Origin: Candidatus Chloroploca asiatica
GTDB lineage: Bacteria > Chloroflexota > Chloroflexia > Chloroflexales > Chloroflexaceae
Length of the DNA: 64,000 bases
Assembly: GCF_002532075.1 (NCBI RefSeq)
Contig: NZ_LYXE01000066.1
Span: 23,053-87,052 of the forward strand
Direction of reading: 5' to 3'
Part shown: positions 16,784 to 25,079 of the stretch, piece after piece
How the letters are laid out: the number at the start of each line of letters is the position of its first letter
How positions within the stretch are numbered: position 1 is the stretch's first letter
The notes under the pieces: model-generated
What the model saw: the letters and a program-made list of their open reading frames with translations, nothing else
Told to the model about the DNA's origin: nothing
The model's database searches: none
Program-made: the position numbers and the translations under genes

Positions 16784-17452
16784 ATGCAGCAACGACAACA
16801 TCTCATCTTGATGGGGCCACCTGGAGCAGGGAAAACCACGATTGGGGATCTGCTCAAACAACATGAACCCCTTACAATCATCGCCACCGGGCGCTTCCTA
16901 CGACGCGAAGTTGACCAGGGAACCGCCATGGGGCAGATGATCAAACCGCTCCTCGAACAAGGACAATTTGCCCCCGACGACGTAGTGGATCGCCTGATGC
17001 AACAATGGCTCAGCGCAGCCCCAGCCGATCAGGGGTTTCTCCTTGATGGCTACCCACGCAATCTAACGCAGGCGCTCGCGCTCGAAGCGATGCTGACTGA
17101 AATCAATCGTCCGCTGACGCGGGTCATCTCGCTCGAACTCAGCGAAAGTCAAGTGCTTGCGCGTCTGACCGGACGAAGGATTTGTCGTTGGGAGGGCGGG
17201 ACCTTCACCCTCCACATACGCGATCAAGCAGCCATCGAACGTTGCGCGAGTCTCGGGGGCACGCTGACCAAGCGTGACGATGACCAACCCGCGATCATCA
17301 CTGAACGCCTGGCCGTCTATGCCAGGGCAACGAAGCCTATCCTAGATTTCTACGCCGAGCGGGGTTTGTTGAGCAGGATTGAGATTGATGACGCCGACGG
17401 GCCACCCGAATTAGTCGTCGCAGCGGTACTGGCCGCCATCAAGCAAGCCTGA
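16784..17452 (+). CDS. adk: Adenylate kinase
   Basis: 222 residues starting at ATG 16784 directly after a terminator; the longer open frame upstream runs through the lamin-tail gene and is not coding. P-loop GPPGAGKTT, the AMP-site TGRFLRREV, QGFLLDGYPRN, and the lid with RLTGRRIC and TKRDDD are all present. The lid lacks the full four-Cys zinc site (only two Cys remain). It converts ATP and AMP to two ADP. It is away from a ribosomal-protein cluster, so it may be an additional copy rather than the housekeeping one. Confidence 0.9.
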   Translation: MQQRQHLILMGPPGAGKTTIGDLLKQHEPLTIIATGRFLRREVDQGTAMGQMIKPLLEQGQFAPDDVVDRLMQQWLSAAPADQGFLLDGYPRNLTQALALEAMLTEINRPLTRVISLELSESQVLARLTGRRICRWEGGTFTLHIRDQAAIERCASLGGTLTKRDDDQPAIITERLAVYARATKPILDFYAERGLLSRIEIDDADGPPELVVAAVLAAIKQA

Positions 17453-17456
17453 AGAC

Positions 17457-18116
17457 CTACCGTGCCTCTGCATCTGCCCGCCCGTCGGCCAGGTAAGTCT
17501 CTAACTGAAGCATCGCGGCTACTAGTTGATCCTGACGAAGGGCGGCCGTCATATCGCCACGGGTACGTTCAACAACGGCACGCAGGGCATCAGTCGTACG
17601 GCGCAACCCACCGGTAATGGCATCAGGAAAATCGACGGTCACCAACCCACTATAGACCTCGTCCATGGTCTGGAGCAGGCGTTCACCGCGTTCAACTTCA
17701 CCGTGGCGCAACCCATCAAGGATCGCCCGACGCAACTCACTCGCTGCCTCAGCGAGCCCATTGAGATAGGCTGCCGCCTCGACACCAAGTTCGCGATGGC
17801 CTGGGGCCGGGGTATCCGCGAGAAAAGCCAGGACAAGATGCGCCTCAACATACTCTTTGAGGGCATCCTGGGTATAGCCAGCAAACCGGATCGCCGGAAA
17901 ATCAGCCGTTGTCGTAAGCATCAAGGCCGCCGCCGCCCGCGCCTCATCGAGTAGGCGACGTGCCTCGGCAAAATCGCCCCGATGGGTCGCCCGAATACTG
18001 TTGGCACACAGGCGGATCAACGCGCGCGACACACCAATAGCCTGTTCACGCACAGCATGATCGGCCTCTATTTTGGCAGCGCACGCGGCCACAAGTTCTT
18101 CAATCTTCGTTTGCAT
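17457..18116 (-). CDS. Translin-family protein
   Basis: 219 residues, all-helical. The C-terminal half EAHLVLAFL, YLNGLAEAASELRRAILDGL, LLQTMDEVYSGLVTVDFPD and LRRTTDALRAVVERTRGDM matches translin, an octameric nucleic-acid-binding family best known from eukaryotes and archaea. Acidic residues of the possible RNase centre seen in TRAX are not obviously complete. Convergent with adk, with 4 bp between stops. The function in bacteria is unknown; RNA binding or processing is an inference from the family. Confidence 0.75.
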   Translation of the reverse strand: MQTKIEELVAACAAKIEADHAVREQAIGVSRALIRLCANSIRATHRGDFAEARRLLDEARAAAALMLTTTADFPAIRFAGYTQDALKEYVEAHLVLAFLADTPAPGHRELGVEAAAYLNGLAEAASELRRAILDGLRHGEVERGERLLQTMDEVYSGLVTVDFPDAITGGLRRTTDALRAVVERTRGDMTAALRQDQLVAAMLQLETYLADGRADAEAR

Positions 18117-18190
18117 AGGCTACAGAGTACACGATGATCGCCATTTCTGTCTAGTGATGAACCTGTTATACTAATGGGCAATCTGCCTAA

Positions 18191-18310
18191 GAGGCGGTCT
18201 AAAAAGGCGACGGATTGCTCCAGAGTGCCGGCTATAGCCGGCTACACCCGACACTCCAAGGGCACACCACGTGGTGGCGAACGATGCTGACACCCTTTTC
18301 AGACCGTCTC
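18191..18310. repeat. Candidate non-autonomous element in a 353-bp gene-free stretch
   Basis: The stretch 18117-18469 carries no gene. Near-perfect terminal inverted repeats (GAGGCGGTCTAAAAAGG at 18191-18207 and CCTTTTCAGACCGTCTC at 18294-18310; 15 of 17 pair) enclose palindromes including GCCGGCTATAGCCGGC at 18227-18242. No clear target duplication is seen. Downstream, GCTGGCGAA/TTCGCCAGC and a GGGGG/CCCCC hairpin at about 18380-18397 may terminate or attenuate transcription before the regulator gene. Confidence 0.45.
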
Positions 18311-18469
18311 TACAAACCCTCGCGTGCGCTGGCGAAAACGGCGAGCGCTGCGGGCCATCTTCGCCAGCACCTATTCGTGGGGGCCTGTCGCCCCCAGATC
18401 CCTCACACGTAGGGGGCGAAAAAATTCAGGAAAATAGATTTGAAATTATAGTTAAAAAAGGGAGATCCT

Positions 18470-19153
18470 ATGACGACGCAGCACATCCTGATCGTTGAGG
18501 ATGAACAAGAGATTGCCAACTACCTACGGCGCGGGTTGGTGCTCGAGGGTTTTCAGGTCACCGTCGCCAATGATGGACCGGGGGGCCTGGTTGTCGCACG
18601 AGAAACGCCACCGGATCTCGTCATTCTCGATTTGATGCTCCCTGGTCTTGATGGGCTCGAAGTAGCGAAACGACTGCGGGCCGCCTCAGAGGTACCGATT
18701 ATCATTCTGACCGCCCGTGATGCAGTCGCCGATCGGGTACGCGGGCTTGAGCATGGGGCCGACGATTATCTGGTAAAGCCATTTGCTTTTGAAGAATTGC
18801 TGGCCCGTATTCGGGTTCAATTGCGACGCCGCCAGACGGCTCAGCAACACGAACTACTACGCTTCAGCAATCTGACGCTCGACACAGCCTCACGTGAACT
18901 CCGCGTTGGCGAACGACGCGTAGAACTAACCACGAAAGAATACGACTTGCTCGAGCTCTTTCTGCGCCATCCAAATCAGGTACTCACCCGCGAAATTATT
19001 TTTGATCGGGTTTGGGGTTACGATTTTGGAGGTGAAAGTAACATCATTGAAGTCTATGTACGCTATTTGCGGCAGAAACTGGAAGCGGAAGGAGAGACAC
19101 GTCTGATTCAGACGGTACGCGGGGCGGGCTACATCCTGCGCGACTACGAATAA
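18470..19153 (+). CDS. OmpR/PhoB-family response regulator
   Basis: 227 residues. The receiver domain has acidic VEDE near residue 10, phospho-acceptor Asp54 in [13 protein letters not shown], and the conserved Lys in DDYLVKPF. The C-terminal winged helix has the family signature [24 protein letters not shown] and the recognition-helix region [11 protein letters not shown]. The site GGGAGATCCT precedes the ATG. No histidine kinase is adjacent, so it is an orphan within this window. The next gene encodes a membrane protein with a degenerate cyclase domain and could be part of the same signalling unit. Confidence 0.95.
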   Translation: MTTQHILIVEDEQEIANYLRRGLVLEGFQVTVANDGPGGLVVARETPPDLVILDLMLPGLDGLEVAKRLRAASEVPIIILTARDAVADRVRGLEHGADDYLVKPFAFEELLARIRVQLRRRQTAQQHELLRFSNLTLDTASRELRVGERRVELTTKEYDLLELFLRHPNQVLTREIIFDRVWGYDFGGESNIIEVYVRYLRQKLEAEGETRLIQTVRGAGYILRDYE

Positions 19154-19252
19154 CTAGATGACCTCCTTCTGTAATCTACGGCCCTTCTTCGTACAAATGT
19201 CCGTGTGGTATCGTCAAGGCAAGGGATACACAGCGTCACGAATCACTGACGT

Positions 19253-20158
19253 ATGTGTTGCTCACGCCTGAGCATTGAACCACCAGGATCGACCGGTTTG
19301 CGCCACCTTCACTGGATCGGACGACGACTCAAACTACGCCTTGCCCTGCTCTGTCTAGGGGGCGCGGCGGTAGTTGCCTTTGTCTACCCCTTACTGGTTA
19401 CGCCGGCCATTCTCTGTGCCGTAGGGATGCTGATCCTCGACTGGATCGAGCTCACCGAAGAGATCCGCAGCCTGACCACGGTTATCACGGACAACCGACC
19501 TGAGCAGAAACTCGAAGTTGCGACCGGTGTATGGGGCGAACTGGCTCATGCACTCAACCGCCTCTTGCAAGAACAGCGCACCGAACAGCAGATTCGAACG
19601 CTCTTGCCAGCGCTTCCGCTAGCGGGAGCGCTGCGGCTCATCGATCGGCAGCCCCCAACCGAAGGATGGGTGTGCGAGATTGGCGTGGTTGCCGTCGAGC
19701 TCCCTGCATTCAACGAACATGCCCAGCCTACGCTGCACAGCCTGGCCCACAATGCTCTCTATCATGCGCAACTCCATGATGCCCTGCTCACCCGTACAGG
19801 CTCAACGCTGTTGATCATCACCGGAGTCTTGAGTCCAAACAACTCGAGCCAGATCCTCCGCAGTAGTTACCAGATTGCCGAAGCGCTGAACAACAATGCA
19901 CTTCACGAAGAGAGAGCCGGGCCGGCCATGAGTCTGACCCTCGGAACCGCCAGGGCGTTGCTTTTGCCAGGGCTCGGGCTCAGCGTAGTGGGCGAGCCAC
20001 TTGACGAGGCGGAAGGCATCCTCAAACTAAGCGCCCCGGGGCAACTGATCTGCAGCGAAGCAGCCTATCTTGGCTTACGACGGATGGGCACCCCACTGAC
20101 CCGGATCGCAGCCCCGTTCAACGAAAACACGCCTCCCGCGTATCAAATCAAGCTCTAA
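19253..20158 (+). CDS. Membrane-anchored protein with degenerate class III cyclase-like domain
   Basis: 301 residues. Two hydrophobic helices (about 25-65) are followed by a short linker and a domain from about 135 to 300. The latter part, MSLTLGTARALLLPGLGLSVVGEPLDEAEGILKLSAPGQLICSEAAYLGL, has the same order as the end of adenylate/guanylate cyclase domains (G-x-GD-x-V-N-x-A-x-R-L, A-x-P-G-x-I-L-V-S-E). In place of the metal Asp motif FADLxGF it has VAVELPAF, and GSTLLII replaces the GD loop. I infer a catalytically dead sensor or scaffold. The initiation codon is not certain. Confidence 0.6.
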   Translation: MCCSRLSIEPPGSTGLRHLHWIGRRLKLRLALLCLGGAAVVAFVYPLLVTPAILCAVGMLILDWIELTEEIRSLTTVITDNRPEQKLEVATGVWGELAHALNRLLQEQRTEQQIRTLLPALPLAGALRLIDRQPPTEGWVCEIGVVAVELPAFNEHAQPTLHSLAHNALYHAQLHDALLTRTGSTLLIITGVLSPNNSSQILRSSYQIAEALNNNALHEERAGPAMSLTLGTARALLLPGLGLSVVGEPLDEAEGILKLSAPGQLICSEAAYLGLRRMGTPLTRIAAPFNENTPPAYQIKL

Positions 20159-20274
20159 CATTTCACCAGGCAGCGTCATGTGTTATGATAACGCATGCAC
20201 GTTCTGTGGAAACCGAAATCCTTCCCCAACAAACATCCGGGAAGATAGCTCTCATTAATTGTCCTGGAGGAGGC

Positions 20275-20952
20275 ATGAGCGACCCTCACGAAGAGTTCGA
20301 ACAAGCGCGACCACGTCGTACCCGACGTCTGCCCGACGATCAGCCGATCAGCGGGGCCGAGACGTCACGCCGAACCGAACGCCTTGATCCCTCTGGTGAT
20401 GCATGGACTCGCGAAGAGCCAGCGAATGCCCGATGGCGTCAAGAGCGCTCAGGAACGCAGCGTGCCCCCAAACGCGGCATGTTACCCGGTTCCCCTCAGG
20501 AGCTACAACTCTGGCTTCAGTCAGGTGGATGGAAGTATCTTGCTGGCATTGGGCTGCTGCTGGTTGTCCTCTTGATAGCCCTGCTCGCCTTTTCACGCAC
20601 CGAGCAACGTGAAGCAGGTCTGAGCTTTGATCGTCCTGAGCCGACCGCCATCATCAGTGATCCGGTGCTTGGCGGCAATCTGCCCGGCGAATTGCCGAGC
20701 GCCATACCCGAAGAAGCGTTGCCCCCCCCGGCCCCTCAACGGTTCATTGTCGCAGGAACTGGCGTGCAAGGGCTCTTTCTGCGGCCCGAACCCTCACGCA
20801 ACACAACGCCGCTGGCAACCCTTCCCGACGGGCAAATCATCGAACAGATCGGCCCAGATGTGCCAGGTGACAACTTTCTGTGGCGCCATGTGCGCACGCC
20901 CGAGGGGCAAGAGGGCTATGTCGCCGCTGATTTTCTGAGTCCGGTACCCTGA
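20275..20952 (+). CDS. Single-pass membrane protein with C-terminal bacterial SH3 domain
   Basis: 225 residues from ATG 20275, which has a strong GGAGGA site; an open frame extends 90 bases upstream without one. The N-terminal 80 residues are highly charged and probably disordered (PRRTRRLPDDQP). One transmembrane helix (YLAGIGLLLVVLLIALLAFS) is followed by a Pro-rich linker and an SH3b domain (GTGVQGLFLRPEPS, LPDGQIIEQIGPD, WRHVRTPEGQEGYVAADFL) outside the membrane. SH3b domains bind peptidoglycan peptides or other ligands. Confidence 0.8.
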   Translation: MSDPHEEFEQARPRRTRRLPDDQPISGAETSRRTERLDPSGDAWTREEPANARWRQERSGTQRAPKRGMLPGSPQELQLWLQSGGWKYLAGIGLLLVVLLIALLAFSRTEQREAGLSFDRPEPTAIISDPVLGGNLPGELPSAIPEEALPPPAPQRFIVAGTGVQGLFLRPEPSRNTTPLATLPDGQIIEQIGPDVPGDNFLWRHVRTPEGQEGYVAADFLSPVP

Positions 20953-21034
20953 GCTATTCATGTTCCCCGCAAAGCCATCAACCTTGTTGATCGGCAGTCG
21001 GTCATGAGTAGAGTGCGCAGCGGCACACCCTGCA

Positions 21035-21069
21035 CGTTGCTGCCGCTAGCAAAACTGGCGGCAGCAACG
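21035..21069. terminator. Hairpin terminator between convergent genes
   Basis: CGTTGCTGCCGC at 21035-21046 pairs perfectly with 21058-21069. It lies between the SH3 protein gene and the MFS gene, which converge. Confidence 0.75.
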
Positions 21070-21073
21070 CGCT

Positions 21074-22318
21074 CTATAATTGACGCAAAAAGGGTGCCCG
21101 CCAGTTGACCACAATGATGATCGCCCAGCCGATCACGGCGCTAGCCGCCACCACCAGCGGCACGCTGCCAACCATCTCGGCCAGCACACCAGCGGCAAGG
21201 CCCCCCATCGGGCTCATTCCCATCAGGATCAGGGTAAAGACACTCATCACCCGGCCACGCAGTGCATCGGGCACGAGCGCCTGAATCAGCGTATTGGTCA
21301 ACGCCATCGTCGTCACGCCGGCCCAACCGGCGACACCGATCAAGAGCATTGCCAGCGGCAGCAGGCGCGTCGTGGTAAAGATGATCATCAGCAGCGGGTA
21401 GAGCAACGCCGCAAAGATGAGCAAGCGCCCTCGCCGGAGCTTATCACCGAGTTGCGCCAGGATCAGCGCAGCGATCAGGGCACCGAAGCCACTCGCCGAC
21501 GAGAGCGCCCCGAGCCCTGCCGCCCCAGTTCCTAACACATCACGGGCAAAGACCGGTAACAACGGAATATGGACAAAACAGAAGAGACTGATCGCCATGG
21601 CCTGGATCAACAGCGCCTGCACGCGCCGTTCTTGCTTGATATAGCGCAGCCCCTCTTTGAGTTGGTCACTACTCCGCGAAGCCTTTGGGGCCGTGAACGG
21701 CGGCAGGCGCATCATCAACAGGCTCGCAATGACAAAAATAAAGCTCACCGCATTCAAGGCAAAGGCCGGGCCTTCGCCAATCAAGGCTACCAGGAGACCC
21801 GCCACGGCTGGCCCAATCATACGTGCAGCATTGAAAATAGAAGAATTGAGCGCAATCGCATTGAGCAGATCTTCGCGCCCAACCATCTCGACCGTAAACG
21901 ACTGGCGCGTTGGCGCATCAAAGGCATTGACGAACCCAAGCAACATCGCCATCACAAGAATATGCCACACCTGAATCAGCCCGCTGATCGTCAAGACAGC
22001 GAGCGAAATTGCCAGCAGCATCGCGGCAACCTGGGTTGCCAGCAAGAGTTTCTGCTTCGAGACGCGATCAACGACGGTCCCTGCTTGCAACGAAAAGAGC
22101 AGCACCGGCAATGAACTAGCCGCAGCAACGATGCCAAGCAAGGCCGGCGAGTCGGTCAGGCGCAAGACAAGCCAGCCCTGCGCCACCGACTGCATCCAGG
22201 TACCAGTCAACGAGATGAGCTGACCAATAAAAAAGAGCCGGTAGTTGCGGTGGCGCAAGGCGCGCAGAAATTGAGGTAGGCGCGCATCGGTCACGGTCGG
22301 GCTAGGCGAAACGGTCAT
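21074..22318 (-). CDS. MFS exporter, MFS_3 / EntS-like
   Basis: About 414 residues and 12 predicted helices. The sequence RALRHRNYRLFFIGQLISLTGTWMQSVAQGWLVLRLT and DAPTRQSFTVEMVGREDLLNAIALNS is typical of MFS_3, the family of the enterobactin exporter EntS. Start 22318 lies one base after the MarR stop; an in-frame ATG at 22330 overlapping the MarR gene is an alternative. The substrate is unknown. The coupled MarR repressor suggests an inducible efflux pump for small aromatic or amphiphilic compounds. Confidence 0.9.
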   Translation of the reverse strand: MTVSPSPTVTDARLPQFLRALRHRNYRLFFIGQLISLTGTWMQSVAQGWLVLRLTDSPALLGIVAAASSLPVLLFSLQAGTVVDRVSKQKLLLATQVAAMLLAISLAVLTISGLIQVWHILVMAMLLGFVNAFDAPTRQSFTVEMVGREDLLNAIALNSSIFNAARMIGPAVAGLLVALIGEGPAFALNAVSFIFVIASLLMMRLPPFTAPKASRSSDQLKEGLRYIKQERRVQALLIQAMAISLFCFVHIPLLPVFARDVLGTGAAGLGALSSASGFGALIAALILAQLGDKLRRGRLLIFAALLYPLLMIIFTTTRLLPLAMLLIGVAGWAGVTTMALTNTLIQALVPDALRGRVMSVFTLILMGMSPMGGLAAGVLAEMVGSVPLVVAASAVIGWAIIIVVNWRAPFLRQL

Positions 22319-22319
22319 A

Positions 22320-22772
22320 TCAAGCGCCATCCTCGTGACTGAGCGCATCGTAGAGGGTTTGCATCGCCTCGTGAAGGGCCGTCAATTGTTCCGGGTTGAG
22401 ATGGCTCATCCGTTCTTCAACGTAGGCTCGATGGCGAGGGCGCAGTTCATCAATCAACGCCTTGCCCTCGGCGGTCAATTGCACCAGTGTCACGCGACGG
22501 TCGTGGGGATCGGCAGCGCGGCGCACCAATCCTCGGGCCTCGAGACGATCAACCAGGCGCGTCAAATTGCTATTATCGGCCACCATCTGCTGACAGATAT
22601 AGCTCAATGGCACCCCTTCCACGGTCGCATGAAATAAAATCGCATACTGTGGCGTCGAGAGATCATATGGACGAAACTCTTCACGATTCAACTCTTGAAA
22701 ACGTTTATGCAACTTTAGAAACAGGCGATACGCCTCGATCTGAGGCGAATCAACACTGGTAATCTCGGGCAT
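22320..22772 (-). CDS. MarR-family transcriptional regulator
   Basis: 150 residues from ATG 22772, preferred over an ATG 12 bases upstream because GGAGGGG is directly in front. The winged helix includes DLSTPQYAILFHATVEG, SYICQQMVADNSNLTRLVDRLEARGLVRR and the wing DPHDRRVTLVQLTAEG. First gene of an operon with the MFS pump, the usual arrangement for ligand-relieved autorepression. A consensus -35 lies upstream. Confidence 0.93.
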   Translation of the reverse strand: MPEITSVDSPQIEAYRLFLKLHKRFQELNREEFRPYDLSTPQYAILFHATVEGVPLSYICQQMVADNSNLTRLVDRLEARGLVRRAADPHDRRVTLVQLTAEGKALIDELRPRHRAYVEERMSHLNPEQLTALHEAMQTLYDALSHEDGA

Positions 22773-22825
22773 TGCCCCCTCCATCTGAGACGCATCCAGC
22801 CGCGCTGGATCCTTCTATACGTCAT

Positions 22826-22854
22826 AGCGTACACGAGAATATTGGACTTGTCAA
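22826..22854 (-). promoter_or_regulatory. Candidate promoter of the marR-MFS operon
   Basis: On the minus strand a perfect TTGACA (22854-22849) is followed after 17 bp by TACGCT (22831-22826). The -10 is weak, as expected if a regulator acts here. Confidence 0.5.
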
Positions 22855-22873
22855 CGATTCTTAAAGCGAAGCT

Positions 22874-22890
22874 CAGGGCGATTGCATCAT
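22874..22890. repeat. Solitary end of the AGGGCGATTGCATC element family
   Basis: CAGGGCGATTGCATCAT is identical to one end of the elements at 30534-30719 and 63269-63522. It lies 5 bp beyond the methyltransferase stop codon. No matching opposite end is seen nearby, so it is a remnant or a solo end. Confidence 0.6.
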
Positions 22891-22895
22891 TGGCA

Positions 22896-23690
22896 TCACG
22901 CCTGCGCGACCACGAGCAACATCGAACGCGTTGGCGGCAACGTGGCGGTCAACGCGGCAAAGGCCCCCTTGACCAGAAAACGTAACGGATGCGTACGCAA
23001 GCGCTCAGCCTCAAGCCCCACCTGCTCCCATGGGGCCTCATAGCGGCGTTGGAGCACCTTGAAGCCCGCCTGTTCAACAAGCCAGGTCAACTCAGCCATT
23101 GTATACGTCCGCGCATGCGTGGTATAACGCGCCTCGCCCTCAAGCCGCATCTGATGACGGAACTCGGCACGGGTACTGAGGCTCTGCCAGAGCAAAGCGC
23201 GGAGGATCAGGCGCAAGCGACTCTTGGCATAGAGCTCATTAGGGGTTGAGATCAAGAGGTGTCCACCAGGACGCAAGACACGCCGGAACTCGCGAAGGAC
23301 CGGTAGCGGCGAATAGACGAGGTGCTCGATGACCTCAGAAAAGACCAACCAATCAAACATACCATCGGCAAAGGGCAACGGCTCACGTTCGAGATGCGCC
23401 TGGTGGACGGTCACCCCTAGCCGTGCCCAAAGCGCCTGGCGACGTGCGGGATCAAGATCCAAACCGGTTACCTGAAAGCCCGAGCGCACGAGCAACTCGG
23501 TAAAATGGCCGGGAGTCACCCCGACCTCAAGCACTGAGGCACCGGCAGAGCCCTGCATCGCGGCCAGCATGGCAGCAAACCGATACCGATGCAGACGAAA
23601 ATAGTCAGCCTTGCCGTCAGCGGCAGCGCTGCGTTGAACTTCGTGAAAGGTAGTGGAGTTGATCATATGATGTCTTATGTTCACCATCAT
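22896..23690 (-). CDS. SAM-dependent methyltransferase
   Basis: About 264 residues. Motif I is SVLEVGVTPGHFTELL, followed by VTGLDLDPARR and FDWLVFSEVIEHLVYSPLPVLREFRRVLRPGGHLLISTPNE, a typical Methyltransf_11/UbiE-like core. The glycine-rich loop reads VGVTPG rather than GCGTG, a mild divergence. ATGs at 23690, 23687 and 23666 are all possible; none has a strong ribosome site. The acceptor is unknown. Confidence 0.8.
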   Translation of the reverse strand: MMVNIRHHMINSTTFHEVQRSAAADGKADYFRLHRYRFAAMLAAMQGSAGASVLEVGVTPGHFTELLVRSGFQVTGLDLDPARRQALWARLGVTVHQAHLEREPLPFADGMFDWLVFSEVIEHLVYSPLPVLREFRRVLRPGGHLLISTPNELYAKSRLRLILRALLWQSLSTRAEFRHQMRLEGEARYTTHARTYTMAELTWLVEQAGFKVLQRRYEAPWEQVGLEAERLRTHPLRFLVKGAFAALTATLPPTRSMLLVVAQA

Positions 23691-23697
23691 TATTATT

Positions 23698-23746
23698 GCT
23701 AGAGCAGTCCTAGACGCTTTGGGTCTTCAGATAGGACTGCTCTAGC
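23698..23746. repeat. 15-bp inverted repeat with CCTAGACGCTTTG loop
   Basis: Arms GCTAGAGCAGTCCTA (23698-23712) and its exact complement (23732-23746) surround a loop containing GACGCTTTGGGTCT. A related string, ATCCTAGATGCTTTGTGTCT, occurs at about 55229-55250 upstream of the anti-sigma-like gene, so this is probably a dispersed repeat. Confidence 0.6.
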
Positions 23747-23870
23747 ATGTAAACCGTCATAACTGGCTTGGATGCCAGCGACAGAAAAAAGCGTTTGGCA
23801 GCCGTGCCAGAAGCAACCTATAGTATCATGAGAAGCATGTGAGGGCGAATCGCACTGCCAAGGAGATGAG

Positions 23871-24308
23871 ATGCAAGAACCTCAGTTTGTCCTGCCTGAA
23901 CAACGGCCTGCATGGCAACAGTTACTTTTGCGCTGGATGATCAGTTCGCTGGGTATTTTCGCCGCCGTCTGGATTGTGCCAGGGATTGAGTTTAGCGGTC
24001 CTGGTTGGCACATTGGCATCGTTGCGCTTGTCTTTGGGCTGCTCAATGCCTTGCTCAGGCCATTGCTCTACCTGTTGACCTGCCCGCTGGTCATTCTAAC
24101 CCTCGGCCTGTTTGGATTAGTGATCAATGCCGTCTTGCTTGGGTTGACCTCAGCGCTGGCCGATCAAATTGGCATCAGCTTTTTTATTGACGGTTTCTGG
24201 CCCGCCTTCTGGGGAGGGTTGGTCATTTCGCTGATCACCACGATCCTGAGTTTCCTGGCAGGCGACACCCGTGTCCAGGTGGTACGTGTGCAGCCACCGC
24301 AGCAATAG
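23871..24308 (+). CDS. Phage-holin-family-4-like (YvlD) membrane protein
   Basis: 145 residues with four hydrophobic helices and the family signature GLLNALLRPLLYLLTCPLVILTLGLFGLVINAVLL. Despite the Pfam name these are ordinary chromosomal membrane proteins; there is no phage gene around. AAGGAGATGAG precedes the ATG. It is followed 7 bp later by a GNAT gene. Confidence 0.85.
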   Translation: MQEPQFVLPEQRPAWQQLLLRWMISSLGIFAAVWIVPGIEFSGPGWHIGIVALVFGLLNALLRPLLYLLTCPLVILTLGLFGLVINAVLLGLTSALADQIGISFFIDGFWPAFWGGLVISLITTILSFLAGDTRVQVVRVQPPQQ

Positions 24309-24315
24309 GTGCGCA

Positions 24316-24936
24316 ATGATCACCATTTGCAACACGCGACCCGAGCATATTGCTCAACTGGTTGAACATCAGCGGATCTGTTTTCCGACCCTATCTCCGG
24401 AAGATCTGATGCAAGCCGAGATGTTCGCGGCGCAGCTAGCGGTCTTTCCCGAAGGGCAGCACATCGCCCTCGATGGCGAACGGGTCGTTGGGCAGAGCAG
24501 CACGTTCCGCATTGGCGAAGAGCAGTGCCGGCAACAGCACACCTACCGCGCCATCACCGGCAAAAACAGCTTCAGCCAACATAACCCGCAGGGCAGGTGG
24601 CTCTATGGGGCCGATATGAGTGTGCATCCCGCGTATCGAGGGCGTGGGATTGCGACCATGCTTTATGGAGTACGCAAAGAGCTCGTGCGCCGTCTGAAGC
24701 TGAAGGGGATTGTCTTTGGCGGAGCGATGCCGGGGTACGGACAGCACGCCGATCATCTCTCGGTCGACGCCTACATCGCCGAAGTGGTTGCGGGGCGGCT
24801 CAACGACCCAACGATCACCCCGCAACTCAAAAACGGCTTTGTCGTGCGGGGCGTCCTCCGCAACTACGTTGATCGCGGTGCAGCGTCGACCGGCGATGCC
24901 ACCTGGATGTGGTGGGAAGATTGCGTAGAAGAGTGA
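24316..24936 (+). CDS. GNAT-family N-acetyltransferase
   Basis: 206 residues. The acetyl-CoA loop reads SVHPAYRGRGIATMLY (about 101-116), and the later GYGQHADHLSVDAYIAEVVAGRLNDP is typical of the acetyltransferase half of GNAT-nitrilase two-domain proteins. Here the nitrilase domain is absent and the gene ends at a terminator, so it is a stand-alone form. The substrate is unknown. Confidence 0.85.
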   Translation: MITICNTRPEHIAQLVEHQRICFPTLSPEDLMQAEMFAAQLAVFPEGQHIALDGERVVGQSSTFRIGEEQCRQQHTYRAITGKNSFSQHNPQGRWLYGADMSVHPAYRGRGIATMLYGVRKELVRRLKLKGIVFGGAMPGYGQHADHLSVDAYIAEVVAGRLNDPTITPQLKNGFVVRGVLRNYVDRGAASTGDATWMWWEDCVEE

Positions 24937-24950
24937 ACGCTTAGGCGTAA

Positions 24951-24991
24951 GCTGGCGAAGATAACCAGCGCAGTTGGTTGTGTTCGCCAGC
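24951..24991. terminator. Terminator after the GNAT gene
   Basis: GCTGGCGAA (24951-24959) pairs with TTCGCCAGC (24983-24991), with an inner AACCA/TGGTT stem. It separates the GNAT gene from the restriction-modification locus. Confidence 0.7.
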
Positions 24992-25012
24992 ATCCGTGTC
25001 ATTGCCAACTTG

Positions 25013-25049
25013 TTGCAAGCAACATACTTTTATGCTACGATAAAAGTAT
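25013..25049 (+). promoter_or_regulatory. Promoter and embedded operator of the restriction-modification locus
   Basis: TTGCAA (25013-25018), 17 bp, TACGAT (25036-25041). The -10 sits in the middle of a perfect inverted repeat, ATACTTTTA (25024-25032)-N8-TAAAAGTAT (25041-25049). The geometry predicts that a dimeric protein bound here would occlude the promoter. The methyltransferase ATG is about 30 bases downstream of the repeat. Confidence 0.65.
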
Positions 25050-25079
25050 AGCTCTTTCGTTCTATGACAAGGCATTTCA

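Noticed and set aside
23871..24308. Phage holin as a sign of a prophage
   Set aside because: The family name is misleading; no integrase, capsid or lysis gene is nearby.
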